Shown here one piece after another: positions 17,065-26,438 of a DNA stretch of 64,000 nucleotides. The stretch spans positions 248,001 through 312,000 of the forward strand of contig NZ_BAABRU010000007.1 in the NCBI RefSeq assembly GCF_039545135.1. Reading direction: 5' to 3'. This DNA comes from Herpetosiphon gulosus. Its GTDB lineage: Bacteria > Chloroflexota > Chloroflexia > Chloroflexales > Herpetosiphonaceae. The notes under the pieces were generated by a model. The model did no database searches. It had not been told where the DNA came from and saw nothing but the letters and a program-made list of their open reading frames with translations. A program made the position numbers and the translations under genes. How positions within the stretch are numbered: position 1 is the first letter of the stretch; each line of letters opens with the position of its first letter.

Positions 17065-17457
17065 ATGGCAAACATTTTAGCAATCGATGACAGTGGCTTG
17101 ATGCAAGCATTTTGGGTGCGAATTCTATCGCGTTCACAGCATAATGTGATTACGGTGAGCAGTGGCAACGAGATGCGTAGCGTTTTAGCTACTATGAGTC
17201 CCCAATTGATCTTCTTGGATCTTTCGTTTCCTGGCGAGAATGGCTTTGAGCTGTTGCAGCACATTCGCCGCTATCAGCATTGCCTTGAAATTCCAGTGAT
17301 TGCGGTTAGTGGTTATGCTGGCGAAGATACTCGGCAAGCCTGTCGTGAAGCGGGCTTTACCGATTTTTTGGCCAAACCATTTTCATTAGCCGAATTGCGG
17401 GGCATGCTCGCTCGCTATCTCGAACATGCCACCAATCCACGGGCTTTGGCTCGCTAA
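17065..17457 (+). CDS. CheY-like response regulator, receiver only
   Basis: 130 residues: acidic pair IDD, phosphoacceptor Asp in IFLDLSFPG, Ser in VIAVSGY, Lys-Pro in FLAKPFS. It is a complete receiver with no output domain. It lacks a kinase neighbour; its stop overlaps the converging ABC permease by 4 bp. GGAAGAA precedes the ATG. Confidence 0.9.
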   Translation: MANILAIDDSGLMQAFWVRILSRSQHNVITVSSGNEMRSVLATMSPQLIFLDLSFPGENGFELLQHIRRYQHCLEIPVIAVSGYAGEDTRQACREAGFTDFLAKPFSLAELRGMLARYLEHATNPRALAR

Positions 17458-18299
17458 ACGTGGGTGTGAATCATGCGATTGCGCAGTTGTTTGCGCAAGG
17501 CTGCAATGCCCAAAGCCAGTACAAAGCAGCTGGTTTGGGTCAAAACAATCGTCGCACCTGAGGCCAAATCGAAAAAATAGCTCAAATACATGCCGATGCA
17601 CCCAGTCAAACCACCGATCAACGTCGATAGCCCTAGCATCCGATGAAAACTATCGGTTAACAAACGGGCTGTAATAGGTGGAATAACTAAGGCAGCGGCG
17701 ATTAACGTCACGCCCAAAATTTTCATTGAAACGATTAATGTGGCAGCGAGCATCAATGAAAACAGCGTATCGAGCCAGTTGGTACGCACTCCATAGACTT
17801 GGGCTACATCATTATTAAAGGTCATAAACAGCAATTGCTTGTAGCTGAAGAACACCACTAGCCCAACCATCAGGCAAACGCCGCCGATCGCCCAAAGATC
17901 ATCGCTAGTTACCCCGAGAATATTGCCAAACAACGCAGCATCAAACGAGCGAGTGAAATTACGGTAGCGACTAATCAAGGCGACCCCAACCGCAAAACTC
18001 GCAGTCGTAATTACCCCGATCGCCGCATCGGCATTGATTTTGGTACGCCGAGCAGTTTGGTTGATCAATACAGCAGCAGCAAAACCCCATAATCCTGCGC
18101 CCAGATAAAAATTCCAAGCGAGCACAAACGAAACGACTGCGCCGCCAAAAATTGCGTGCGATAGCCCATGACCGATATAGCTCATGCCACGCAACACAAT
18201 ATATACGCCCAACAAGCCACACAAACTGCCAATTAATAAGGCGGCCAACATGCCATAGCGAAAAAAGCTAAAGCTCAGCGGTTCTAAAAGCTGGTTCAA
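17454..18299 (-). CDS. ABC-3 family metal permease (Mn/Zn)
   Basis: 281 residues with about eight to nine hydrophobic segments and the ABC-3 signature region (SYIGHGLSHAIFGGAV, then NADAAIGVITTASFAVGVALIS). It is the membrane subunit of a manganese/zinc importer. It overlaps the ATPase gene by 32 bp and is the last gene of the three-gene minus-strand operon. Confidence 0.92.
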   Translation of the reverse strand: MNQLLEPLSFSFFRYGMLAALLIGSLCGLLGVYIVLRGMSYIGHGLSHAIFGGAVVSFVLAWNFYLGAGLWGFAAAVLINQTARRTKINADAAIGVITTASFAVGVALISRYRNFTRSFDAALFGNILGVTSDDLWAIGGVCLMVGLVVFFSYKQLLFMTFNNDVAQVYGVRTNWLDTLFSLMLAATLIVSMKILGVTLIAAALVIPPITARLLTDSFHRMLGLSTLIGGLTGCIGMYLSYFFDLASGATIVLTQTSCFVLALGIAALRKQLRNRMIHTHV

Positions 18300-19134
18300 T
18301 TGGGTTCTCCATGGCTGGGTTCAGCACTTCGCCAATTACTGGATTGGGAATCAAATCGCGATAGCTATGACCATGCGGGCGTTGTTGAATTAAGAGCATG
18401 CCTTCATGCTGCACCACCACCATCTCGCTATGGTAGGTTTGCTCTAAAACGATGGGGGTAAAGACTGCTTCCGGCGTGCCTTGAGCAACAATCGTTTGGT
18501 TAAGGCAAATAATCCAAGGTACATGATTGGCTGCCGAATTCAAATCATGAGTTGTCATTAAAATCGTCATGCCTTGCTGATTCAAATCAGCCAGCAAATG
18601 CAAAATCGTTTCAGCCACCCGTGGATCAATCCCAGTTGTTGGTTCATCGAGCACTAACATGGCTGGTTTGGCAACCAAAGCCCGGGCCAAAAAGACCCGC
18701 TGTTGCTGGCCGCCCGAAAGATTGCGAATATGTTGTTGTGCTAAATGCTCAATTTCAAGTTGTGCCAATACGGCCTGCACCGCTTGACGTTCATGGTTGC
18801 GCAACCATGGCCATGGGTTGCCCTGCCGCACCAAGCCCATAGCCACAACTTGCTCAACTGTCACCGGAAAATTCCAATCGACGGTTTCAAGTTGTGGCAC
18901 ATAGGCGATCGTCGGAACTTGGCCATCAACTGGATGCTTGCCATGGATCAGAATTTGACCACGACTAGGAGTATGCAAGCCCAAAATCAAGCGCAGCAAG
19001 CTGGTTTTGCCAGCACCGCTTGGCCCGACCAGTGCCGCAAATTGGCCATGGTGCAGATGTATATTAATTTGATCGAGCACCAAACGGTCGGCATAGCGCA
19101 ACCCAACATCGCGCAACTCAATAATTGGCTGCAT
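18268..19134 (-). CDS. ABC metal transporter, ATP-binding subunit
   Basis: 288 residues. Walker A GPSGAGKTS (about residue 37), signature LSGGQQQRV, Walker B MLVLDEPTTGID, and switch His in MTTHD are all canonical. It belongs with the following permease and the preceding binding protein. The ~40-residue C-terminal extension (after VVQHEGMLLIQQRPHGHSY) carries three His and could contact metal. Confidence 0.93.
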   Translation of the reverse strand: MQPIIELRDVGLRYADRLVLDQINIHLHHGQFAALVGPSGAGKTSLLRLILGLHTPSRGQILIHGKHPVDGQVPTIAYVPQLETVDWNFPVTVEQVVAMGLVRQGNPWPWLRNHERQAVQAVLAQLEIEHLAQQHIRNLSGGQQQRVFLARALVAKPAMLVLDEPTTGIDPRVAETILHLLADLNQQGMTILMTTHDLNSAANHVPWIICLNQTIVAQGTPEAVFTPIVLEQTYHSEMVVVQHEGMLLIQQRPHGHSYRDLIPNPVIGEVLNPAMENPIEPAFRTAEL

Positions 19135-19146
19135 CCAAACTACTCC

Positions 19147-20166
19147 CTATTGTTGTTGAACGACACTGCTATCGCTGCCAGGAATATTACTGGTATCGAA
19201 ATTGGCAATCAAGCTGGGGTCGCCGCCCAAATTTTCGGCCATAATTCGCAAATCTTCGGTCAGCAAACCTAAATATGAGTGATTAGCAGCCCCGACCTCG
19301 CCAGGTAAATCGTCATCGCGCAGGCTATCGATATACTTTACGCCAGTTTCGCGACCAATTTGCTCCAACACAGGCGATGGAAAGACTTCCGAGCCAAAAA
19401 TTGCTGGCACTTTTTGCTCACGAATTTGGGTGATCAAATCGGCAACATCTTTGGCCGAAGGCTCGGCAAAGTCGGCAGGCTGAATCGCCCCAATCACGGT
19501 CATGCCATAGTGCGGAGCGAAATAGGCCCATGAATCGTGGTAGGTCAGCAATTTGCGATTTTCAGCCGGAATACTTTCGATCGTTTTTTTGACTGCCAGA
19601 TCAAAGGCTTCGATCCGGGTTTTGAAGGCGGCATAATTGGTGTTGTAATACTCGGCATTGCCGGGGTCGCGGCGCACCAAGGCATCCCGCACAATTTCGG
19701 CGTAGCGCAAACCATGCAGCGGGTGCGTCCAGAGGTGCGGGTTGGGGCTACCAGCCTCTTTAGGAAACGAGAAATCGTAGACATATTGCTCAGGCGTGAT
19801 CGTTTGCTCGCCGAGCAAGATAATTTCGGCACTTGGTTGTTTGTTGGCTTCGGCCAATTTGTGGGTTGGCTCCTCTAAATTGAGGCCATTGATAAAAATT
19901 AAGTCGGCCTCGGCCAAGGTTTTGGCATCCGAAGGCACTGGCTCGAAGGTGTGGGAATTCACACCCTCAGGCACAATCCCCGTTAAGCTAATTTTATCGC
20001 CTGCAATATTGTAGATAATATTGGTAATTGGCGAAACCGTACTAACGACTTTGAGTTTAGCGGTTTGGCCTTGGGTGGTTGGAGCCGCTTGCTCAGCACC
20101 ACAACTTGCCAAAATAAAAAGCGAAATTAAACTAATAATCCACCAGCGCCGCATAGGGTTATCCAT
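19147..20166 (-). CDS. Metal ABC transporter substrate-binding lipoprotein (cluster A-I)
   Basis: 339 residues; lipobox ILASC in the first 25. Candidate metal ligands are His in GVNSHTFEP, His in NPHLWTHP, Glu in FGSEVFPSP and Asp in YIDSLRDDDLP. A Glu at the third position is typical of manganese/iron binders (PsaA/MntC/TroA type) rather than ZnuA, so Mn is the better guess. It is the first gene of the operon, followed by ATPase and permease. No clear Fur/MntR/Zur box was identified. Confidence 0.92.
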   Translation of the reverse strand: MDNPMRRWWIISLISLFILASCGAEQAAPTTQGQTAKLKVVSTVSPITNIIYNIAGDKISLTGIVPEGVNSHTFEPVPSDAKTLAEADLIFINGLNLEEPTHKLAEANKQPSAEIILLGEQTITPEQYVYDFSFPKEAGSPNPHLWTHPLHGLRYAEIVRDALVRRDPGNAEYYNTNYAAFKTRIEAFDLAVKKTIESIPAENRKLLTYHDSWAYFAPHYGMTVIGAIQPADFAEPSAKDVADLITQIREQKVPAIFGSEVFPSPVLEQIGRETGVKYIDSLRDDDLPGEVGAANHSYLGLLTEDLRIMAENLGGDPSLIANFDTSNIPGSDSSVVQQQ

Positions 20167-20312
20167 CCTCGACTACATGAATCCAACGAGTATTCTACCA
20201 TCGATCGTTTGAGCTAAGCTATCTCGGATATACTACTATTCTCTGCCAAAGCGCTGTTGCTGAGCAAGCGCTGAAGGTTGTATGATCAGTACGTTTTAAA
20301 AGGAGTATTAGG

Positions 20313-21488
20313 ATGGATATCAAACGCGTAACAGTAATTGTTTTAGATGGGGTGGGCATTGGTGAAGCGCCTGATGCTGCTGAATATGGCGATGTAGGCA
20401 GCCATTCGTTGGCCAATACAGCCAAAGCAGTCAATGGGCTTGATCTACCGAATATGGCCAAACTTGGGCTTGGTTGCATTAGCGAAATGCAGGGTGTAGA
20501 TTGCCCTGAATCTTTTAGTGGCAGCTATGGCAAAATGCAACCGCTATCGAAAGGCAAAGATACCGTTTCAGGCCACTGGGAGATGATGGGCATCGTCTTG
20601 CCAACGCCGTTTCCAGTGTATCCCGATGGCTTTCCGGCTGAAGTGATCGCTGCATTTAAACAAAAAATTGGGCGTGGCGTGCTGGGCAACAAATCAGCCT
20701 CAGGCACCGATATTCTCACTGAGTTGGGTATGGAACATATCCGGACTGGCGATCCAATTGTCTATACCTCAGCTGACAGTGTTTTTCAAATTGCCGCCCA
20801 TGAAGATGTGATTACTCCCAAAGAATTGTATGCCATGTGCGAAATCGCACGTGAGATCTTGGTTGGTGAACATGCAGTTGGGCGGGTGATTGCACGGCCA
20901 TTTATCGGCGATAGCCCCGAAACCTTTAAGCGCACCATTCGCCGCCACGATTACGCCCTGACCCCAGAAACCCCCACCATTTTGGATAAAGTGGTTGCGG
21001 CGGGTAAGCAAGTTTATTCGGTTGGCAAAATCGACGACATTTTTGGCAATCGTGGGATCAGCGTTTCCAACCATACGGTTGATAATGCAGCTAGTTTAGA
21101 GGCAGTGCTTGAATTTCTGGATGTCGATTTTGAAGGGCTGTTGTTTGCCAACTTCATCGAGTTCGATATGATCTACGGCCATCGCAATGATCCAGTTGGC
21201 TATGCCAAGGCCTTGAAGGCGGTTGATCAGCGTTTGCCTGAGCTACAAGCCAAACTGCGGGCTGGCGATCTAGTGGTAATTACCGCTGATCATGGGGTTG
21301 ACCCAACCACACCCGGCTCGAACCACAGCCGTGAATATGTTCCGCTATTGGTCTTTGGCCCCGAAATTCCCAGCGGCGTTAATCTAGGAACCCGTCAGAC
21401 CTTGAGCGATCTAGCGGCAACGATTGCAGAAATTTTTGGGTTGGAGCAACCATTGCAGGGAACAAGTTTCCTGAGCGAACTTCAATAA
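20313..21488 (+). CDS. deoB: Phosphopentomutase DeoB
   Basis: 391 residues, the standard length. It interconverts ribose 1- and 5-phosphate (and deoxyribose forms) in nucleoside catabolism. Alkaline-phosphatase-superfamily metal sites are visible in VLDGVGIGEAPDA (first Asp) and ADHGVDPTTPGSNHSRE (Asp-His and later His), with SKGKDTVSGHWEMMG (metal/phospho-Thr region) between. AAAAGGAG precedes the ATG, and a terminator follows. Confidence 0.95.
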   Translation: MDIKRVTVIVLDGVGIGEAPDAAEYGDVGSHSLANTAKAVNGLDLPNMAKLGLGCISEMQGVDCPESFSGSYGKMQPLSKGKDTVSGHWEMMGIVLPTPFPVYPDGFPAEVIAAFKQKIGRGVLGNKSASGTDILTELGMEHIRTGDPIVYTSADSVFQIAAHEDVITPKELYAMCEIAREILVGEHAVGRVIARPFIGDSPETFKRTIRRHDYALTPETPTILDKVVAAGKQVYSVGKIDDIFGNRGISVSNHTVDNAASLEAVLEFLDVDFEGLLFANFIEFDMIYGHRNDPVGYAKALKAVDQRLPELQAKLRAGDLVVITADHGVDPTTPGSNHSREYVPLLVFGPEIPSGVNLGTRQTLSDLAATIAEIFGLEQPLQGTSFLSELQ

Positions 21489-21521
21489 TTTGTCATCGAT
21501 CAATCAAATTGATCAAATGCT

Positions 21522-21551
21522 AAAACCTATCTCACACGAGGTAGGTTTTTT
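21522..21551 (+). terminator. Intrinsic terminator of deoB
   Basis: AAAACCTA-T-CTC / GAG-G-TAGGTTTT stem with a four-base loop and a T-run, 34 bases after the deoB stop. Confidence 0.85.
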
Positions 21552-21657
21552 GCTACAACTGGCGTGATATTGGATGACTTCAGATAACCGCTAGTGATAC
21601 CATGATAGTACATCGATCATCCAGCAACAATGCTGTGGGTCTAGAAGGAATCGTATT

Positions 21658-22593
21658 ATGCAATTACGTCAACTCGGTAAGTCGGAACTACGGATTCCTA
21701 AAGTGGTCATTGGGGGCAATGTATTTGGCTGGACGGTTGATCGCGCCCAAACATTTCGTTTGCTTGATGCCTTTGTTGCTGCAGGACTTAACACAATTGA
21801 TACCGCCGATGTCTATTCGGCATGGGTCGAAGGTAACCAAGGTGGCGAATCGGAAACGCTGATTGGAGAATGGATTAAGCAACGTCAGCGTCGCGATGAT
21901 TTGATCATTCTGAGCAAAGTTGGGGCTGGCACAGGTTTAGCCAAGGCGCATATTGCCCAGGCAATCGATGCCTCATTACAACGGCTGCAAACCGACTATC
22001 TTGATCTATACCAAGCACATGTTGATGATGCCAATACTCCATTAGATCAAACGCTTAGTGCATTTGCCGAGCTAATCCAACAAGGCAAAATACGTGTGAT
22101 TGGGGCATCAAACTATAGCGCTGAACGGTTGCAAGCTGCCTTAGCAATCAGCCAAGAGCTGAATCTACCACGCTATGAAAGCCTTCAACCGCTGTACAAC
22201 TTATACGATCGCGAAGCATATGAAACACAGTTGGAAACAGTTTGCCAACAAGCAGATTTGGGTGTGATTCCCTATTCAACCTTAGCATCAGGCTTTTTAA
22301 CTGGCAAATATCGTAGCGAAGCCGATTTGATTCAAAGCGCCCGTGGTTCGCGAGTGCGGAGCTATCTCAATCCACGTGGCTGGACTATCCTTAAGGCGCT
22401 TGATGAGGTCGCGGCTGAGGTTCAAGCGACATCTGGCCAAGTTGCCTTAGCGTGGCAAATCGCCCGTCCTAGCATCACCGCGCCAATTGCTAGTGCCACC
22501 AACCTCGATCAAGTTAATGATCTGATCAAGGCGGCCCAACTTGAATTAACCTCAAACATGATTGATTATTTGAACCAAGCTAGCCAATACTAA
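21658..22593 (+). CDS. Aldo/keto reductase
   Basis: 311 residues. The catalytic tetrad is visible: Asp in DTADVYS, Tyr four residues on, Lys in LSKVGAG, His in YQAHVDD. The (beta/alpha)8 fold continues with GKIRVIGASN and the NADPH-site IPYSTLASGFL. The YajO/YghZ-like branch is likely (about 310 residues, CSTLASGFLTGKY motif). Substrate unknown. GAAGGAA precedes the ATG. Confidence 0.92.
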   Translation: MQLRQLGKSELRIPKVVIGGNVFGWTVDRAQTFRLLDAFVAAGLNTIDTADVYSAWVEGNQGGESETLIGEWIKQRQRRDDLIILSKVGAGTGLAKAHIAQAIDASLQRLQTDYLDLYQAHVDDANTPLDQTLSAFAELIQQGKIRVIGASNYSAERLQAALAISQELNLPRYESLQPLYNLYDREAYETQLETVCQQADLGVIPYSTLASGFLTGKYRSEADLIQSARGSRVRSYLNPRGWTILKALDEVAAEVQATSGQVALAWQIARPSITAPIASATNLDQVNDLIKAAQLELTSNMIDYLNQASQY

Positions 22594-22611
22594 TTAGTTA
22601 ACCACGCTGAA

Positions 22612-22650
22612 TTGCTAGACTGTCAACGGTTAACGTGACATGTCTAGCAA
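22612..22650. terminator. Nested inverted repeat after the aldo/keto reductase gene
   Basis: Outer TTGCTAGAC / GTCTAGCAA and inner GTCAACG / CGTGAC arms. There is no T-run, so it is a hairpin of uncertain function. Confidence 0.4.
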
Positions 22651-22704
22651 CAACCCAAGCATTATTAGAAACTCTGGCGCTGCCAGCCGTTGGCGATTAA
22701 GTAT

Positions 22705-22733
22705 TTGCATAAGTGTAGAGTTCAGTGCATAAT
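22705..22733 (+). promoter_or_regulatory. Putative promoter of the subtilase gene
   Basis: TTGCAT, 17 bases, then CATAAT, about 110 bases before the GTG start. Matches to consensus are 4/6 and 5/6. Confidence 0.4.
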
Positions 22734-22843
22734 GCTAGCCATCTGCATTTTAGCGCCGCCTACCTCAATGAACCAACCACAGGCAATTCCACTAACATCC
22801 ACAATCATTTGGTAGGGTTTGGCATAGCGCTCAAGGAGGACTG

Positions 22844-25800
22844 GTGAATCGTTTCCTACCACGTTGGGCTGTATTATTGAGCTTACTCACCTTGGTGATT
22901 AGCTTATTTGCGCAGCCATTAGCCACGACAGCTCAAAAAGCTCCACTAACAACTGATTACGCCCCTGCGACTAGCGACAGTGTTGCCCCAAGCTCAACTC
23001 CTTCGCATCGCTTGATTATCGAGTTGCAATCGCCAGCCCTGGCTGCATGGAGCAAAAGCACCAATAAAGCTCGCAACGCCAACCAACGTTTGGATCTGAA
23101 GGCAGCTGATGCCCAAACCTACTTGGCCCAACTCGAAGCTGAACAAAATCGCTTCGTGACCGATATGCGCCAAGCCTTGCCCGGAGCCAGCGTCGAAAGC
23201 TTTGTTAATGAATTTGGCAACCTCGACGAACTGCGCTATAGCGTGGTGTTTAACGGGATGACCGTCAACGTTGGCAATGCCAAACGCGATGATGCTCGCA
23301 AAGTTTTGGAAGCCTTGCCCAATGTCAAGGGAGTCTACCTCGACTTACCACAACACGCTGATTTGCATGTGAGCAACACCTTAATTGGTTCGCCAGCCTT
23401 GTGGGATAGCGCGGGAATTGGTGGCCGCGACAATGCAGGAGCAGGCATCAAAATTGCCTCAATGGACGGTGGCGTGCACAAAGATGGGGCCATGTTTAGT
23501 GGCACAGGCTACAGCTACCCTGCGGGCTATCCTGCCAATGGTTTGGGCTTAACCCAAAACAATAACGGCAAAATTATCGCCTCACGCACCTACTTCCGCA
23601 CCTGGGATGGCGCTGCCGCTGGCGACCAAAACCCATGGCCAGGCGAAAATGGTACTCCTCACGGGGTTCACACCGCTGGGATTGCCGCTGGTGATGTGGT
23701 GACGGCAACCTTTGGTGGTCTGAACTTGCCATTAACCAGTGGGGTTGCGCCCAAAGCATGGGTCATGAGCTATCGCGTGTTCTATGCCAGCGTCAATGGC
23801 ATTGGCTCGTTCTACAATGCTGAAGGGATTGCCGCGCTCGAAGATATCGTTGCCGACGAAGCCGATGTGGTTAACAACTCATGGGGCGGTGGCCCAGGCA
23901 GCATCGGTGGCGAATTCGATGCCCTTGATACGGCCTTGATCAACACCTCAAATGCTGGGATTTTTGTTTCAATGTCGGCAGGCAATGCTGGCCCCAACAA
24001 AGGCACCAGCGATCATCCTTCCGATGAATATATTGTGGTAGCGGCCAGCACAACCCAAGCAACTTTTGCTGCTGGACAGTTGAATGTGACCCAACCTACC
24101 CCCATTTCGCCAACCTTGCAAACAATTCCGATTGCTGCTGCTAGCTTTGGCGGGCCAATTAATGCAGTTGTCAGCAACAACTACCTGCCTGCAAGCGTGA
24201 TCTCGCCAACCAATGCGCTTGGCTGTAGCCCATTCGGGCCAACCAGCTTTACCGGCAAGATTGCCTTGATTCAACGTGGTACCTGTGAATTCGGGGTTAA
24301 AGCGCTGAATGCCCAAAATGCTGGCGCAAGCTTTGTGATTATTTACAACAATGCTGCCAATGGCAACACCTTGATCAACATGGGTGCTGGTGCGGTTGGT
24401 GCACAAGTCACCATTCCAGCAATTATGATTGGCTTTACCCAAGGTAGCGGATTAGTTAATTGGTATAGTCAACACGGCGCTGCGTCAGTTGCCGAAATTA
24501 ACCCATCAACCTATCTTGCCCCAAGCACTGCCGACGTGATTGCAGGCTTTAGCAGCCGTGGCCCTGGCGTTGGCGATGTGTTGAAGCCAGACGTTACCGC
24601 ACCTGGGGTTAATATTCTTTCGCATGGCTACACGCCTGGTGCTAGCGGCGAAGCCCGCCACCTTGGCTATGGCACAGCCTCGGGTACGTCGATGGCTGCG
24701 CCACACGTTGCTGGTGCTGCCGCCTTGTTGCGCCAAGCTCACCCAAGCTGGACCAACGACCAAATCAAATCGGCTTTGATGAGCACCTCGAAATATATTG
24801 GGGTGACGGTTGCCGATGGTTCGCCAGCTCAACCCTTGGATATGGGTGCTGGCCGGATCGATTTGAGCAAAGCTAGTGATCCAGGGGTGTTCTTAAGCCC
24901 ACCAAGCTTGAGCTTTGGCCAAGTATTGACTGGCACAACCAAGGCCATTCAAGTAAGCGTCAGTAACGCCACCAATGTTGCCGAAACCTACAACCTGAGT
25001 ACTCAATACACTGGTGGCGGGTTTAGCAATATCACTGCAATGGCAGGGGTAACCCTCTCAACCAATTCGATCACCGTTCCAGCCAATGGTAGTGCCCAAT
25101 TTACGGTCACCTTCAACAGTCTGGCAGGACGTGGTTATGGCGATAATCAAGGCTTTATTGTGCTTGATGGCCCAAATCACGATGCCCACATGCCTGCTTG
25201 GGCACGGGTAACCAAGCCTGTTTCAAACATCGATGTCTTGGTGATTGATAACGATGGTAGCTCATCACTTGGTGGTGCCTACATCGATGTTACCCGCTAC
25301 TACACCGAAACGCTTGAAGCAATGGATTTGAGCTATCAAGTCTTAGATGTTGATGATTTGGCTGGCAGCGTAACCACCTTCTTGCCACCAGCCGAGGAAC
25401 TTTACCCATACAAGGCAATCATCTATTTCACTGGCAACTACAACCGCCGCAATGGTGAGTTTACGATTGCCACGCCATTAACAGCCTTGGATATGGATCG
25501 TTTGACCGAATATGCTAACAATGGCGGGACGATCATCGCCATGGGTCAGAATTTGGCCCAAGTGCTGAATTCAACCAGTTCCAACACCGCATCGTTCTTC
25601 TATAGTAGCGTGTTGAGTGGCGAGTATGTTCGAGCTAATATCAATTCATCGAATGTGATGACCGTTACCTCGCTCATTACTGCCACAACTCAAGCTCCTC
25701 AAGTGTTCCAAAACATGGAGATCGATATTGATGCTAGCGAGACCGCTGGTGGTGGTGCTCGTAACCAAACCAGCGTTGATGCACTTGAATCGCTGTATGG

Positions 25801-26326
25801 CACCGACTTCGATCCCAACCGCGATCCATTAATTCGCTCGTTGTTCTCAATCGAAGGCGAAGAAGACGTGGCTGCTGGACGGTTACATCGCGCCCAACCA
25901 AGCTTAGAAACCCCAGGCATTAGCTATTTGGGCCGCACTATCTACACGACCTTCGGCTTGGAAGGGGTCAACAACTTGAGCGATACCACTGGTCGTCAAG
26001 AATTGATTCAAACCTTCTTCCGCGTGCTGTGGGATGATCCAACCAGTGAAGTTATTGTGATGCCTCGTGCTTCACAAGTTTGGTTTGATGTCGATCTGAC
26101 CTCAGAGTACGAAGCAGTACCAGTTGAATATCGCTGGGACTTCGGCGATGGCTCAGCCTATGTGACTGCGCCAGCAGGCACGCTAGTTGCGCATACCTAT
26201 GCAACGCCTGGCCAAGTTCACACCGTCCGCGTGGAAGTAACCGACAGCTATGGTAACAAGTCGATTGCAACCCGCCAAGTAACTGCCCCATGGGGTCTCT
26301 ACTTGCCAATGGTTACCAAAAACTAG
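22844..26326 (+). CDS. Secreted subtilisin-family (S8) protease with PA and PKD domains
   Basis: 1160 residues from a GTG preceded by AAGGAGG. Signal peptide of about 30 residues, then a long prodomain. The triad is Asp 208 (SMDGGVH), His 273 (TPHGVHTAG) and Ser 616 (GTSMAAPHVAGAAAL). A PA insert (TGKIALIQRGTCEFGVKA, about 430-560) lies between His and Ser. After the catalytic domain are Fn3/Ig-like strands and a C-terminal PKD domain (YRWDFGDGSAY, THTVRVEV), ending in a short ALYLPMV-type tail. It is an extracellular degradative protease, as expected of a predatory or saprophytic gliding bacterium. Confidence 0.95.
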   Translation: MNRFLPRWAVLLSLLTLVISLFAQPLATTAQKAPLTTDYAPATSDSVAPSSTPSHRLIIELQSPALAAWSKSTNKARNANQRLDLKAADAQTYLAQLEAEQNRFVTDMRQALPGASVESFVNEFGNLDELRYSVVFNGMTVNVGNAKRDDARKVLEALPNVKGVYLDLPQHADLHVSNTLIGSPALWDSAGIGGRDNAGAGIKIASMDGGVHKDGAMFSGTGYSYPAGYPANGLGLTQNNNGKIIASRTYFRTWDGAAAGDQNPWPGENGTPHGVHTAGIAAGDVVTATFGGLNLPLTSGVAPKAWVMSYRVFYASVNGIGSFYNAEGIAALEDIVADEADVVNNSWGGGPGSIGGEFDALDTALINTSNAGIFVSMSAGNAGPNKGTSDHPSDEYIVVAASTTQATFAAGQLNVTQPTPISPTLQTIPIAAASFGGPINAVVSNNYLPASVISPTNALGCSPFGPTSFTGKIALIQRGTCEFGVKALNAQNAGASFVIIYNNAANGNTLINMGAGAVGAQVTIPAIMIGFTQGSGLVNWYSQHGAASVAEINPSTYLAPSTADVIAGFSSRGPGVGDVLKPDVTAPGVNILSHGYTPGASGEARHLGYGTASGTSMAAPHVAGAAALLRQAHPSWTNDQIKSALMSTSKYIGVTVADGSPAQPLDMGAGRIDLSKASDPGVFLSPPSLSFGQVLTGTTKAIQVSVSNATNVAETYNLSTQYTGGGFSNITAMAGVTLSTNSITVPANGSAQFTVTFNSLAGRGYGDNQGFIVLDGPNHDAHMPAWARVTKPVSNIDVLVIDNDGSSSLGGAYIDVTRYYTETLEAMDLSYQVLDVDDLAGSVTTFLPPAEELYPYKAIIYFTGNYNRRNGEFTIATPLTALDMDRLTEYANNGGTIIAMGQNLAQVLNSTSSNTASFFYSSVLSGEYVRANINSSNVMTVTSLITATTQAPQVFQNMEIDIDASETAGGGARNQTSVDALESLYGTDFDPNRDPLIRSLFSIEGEEDVAAGRLHRAQPSLETPGISYLGRTIYTTFGLEGVNNLSDTTGRQELIQTFFRVLWDDPTSEVIVMPRASQVWFDVDLTSEYEAVPVEYRWDFGDGSAYVTAPAGTLVAHTYATPGQVHTVRVEVTDSYGNKSIATRQVTAPWGLYLPMVTKN

Positions 26327-26349
26327 CGATTGATCGTTAGTAAATCTTA

Positions 26350-26392
26350 GCGACAGGCGTTTGGTGCATTACCAAACGTCTGTCGCTTTTTT
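26350..26392 (+). terminator. Intrinsic terminator of the subtilase gene
   Basis: GCGACAGGCGTTTGGT / ACCAAACGTCTGTCGC stem (one G.U pair) with a short loop, then TTTTTT. Confidence 0.9.
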
Positions 26393-26438
26393 AGCTCGGG
26401 TATAATAAGCCAAATACTGCCTATACCTGAGGTTGTTT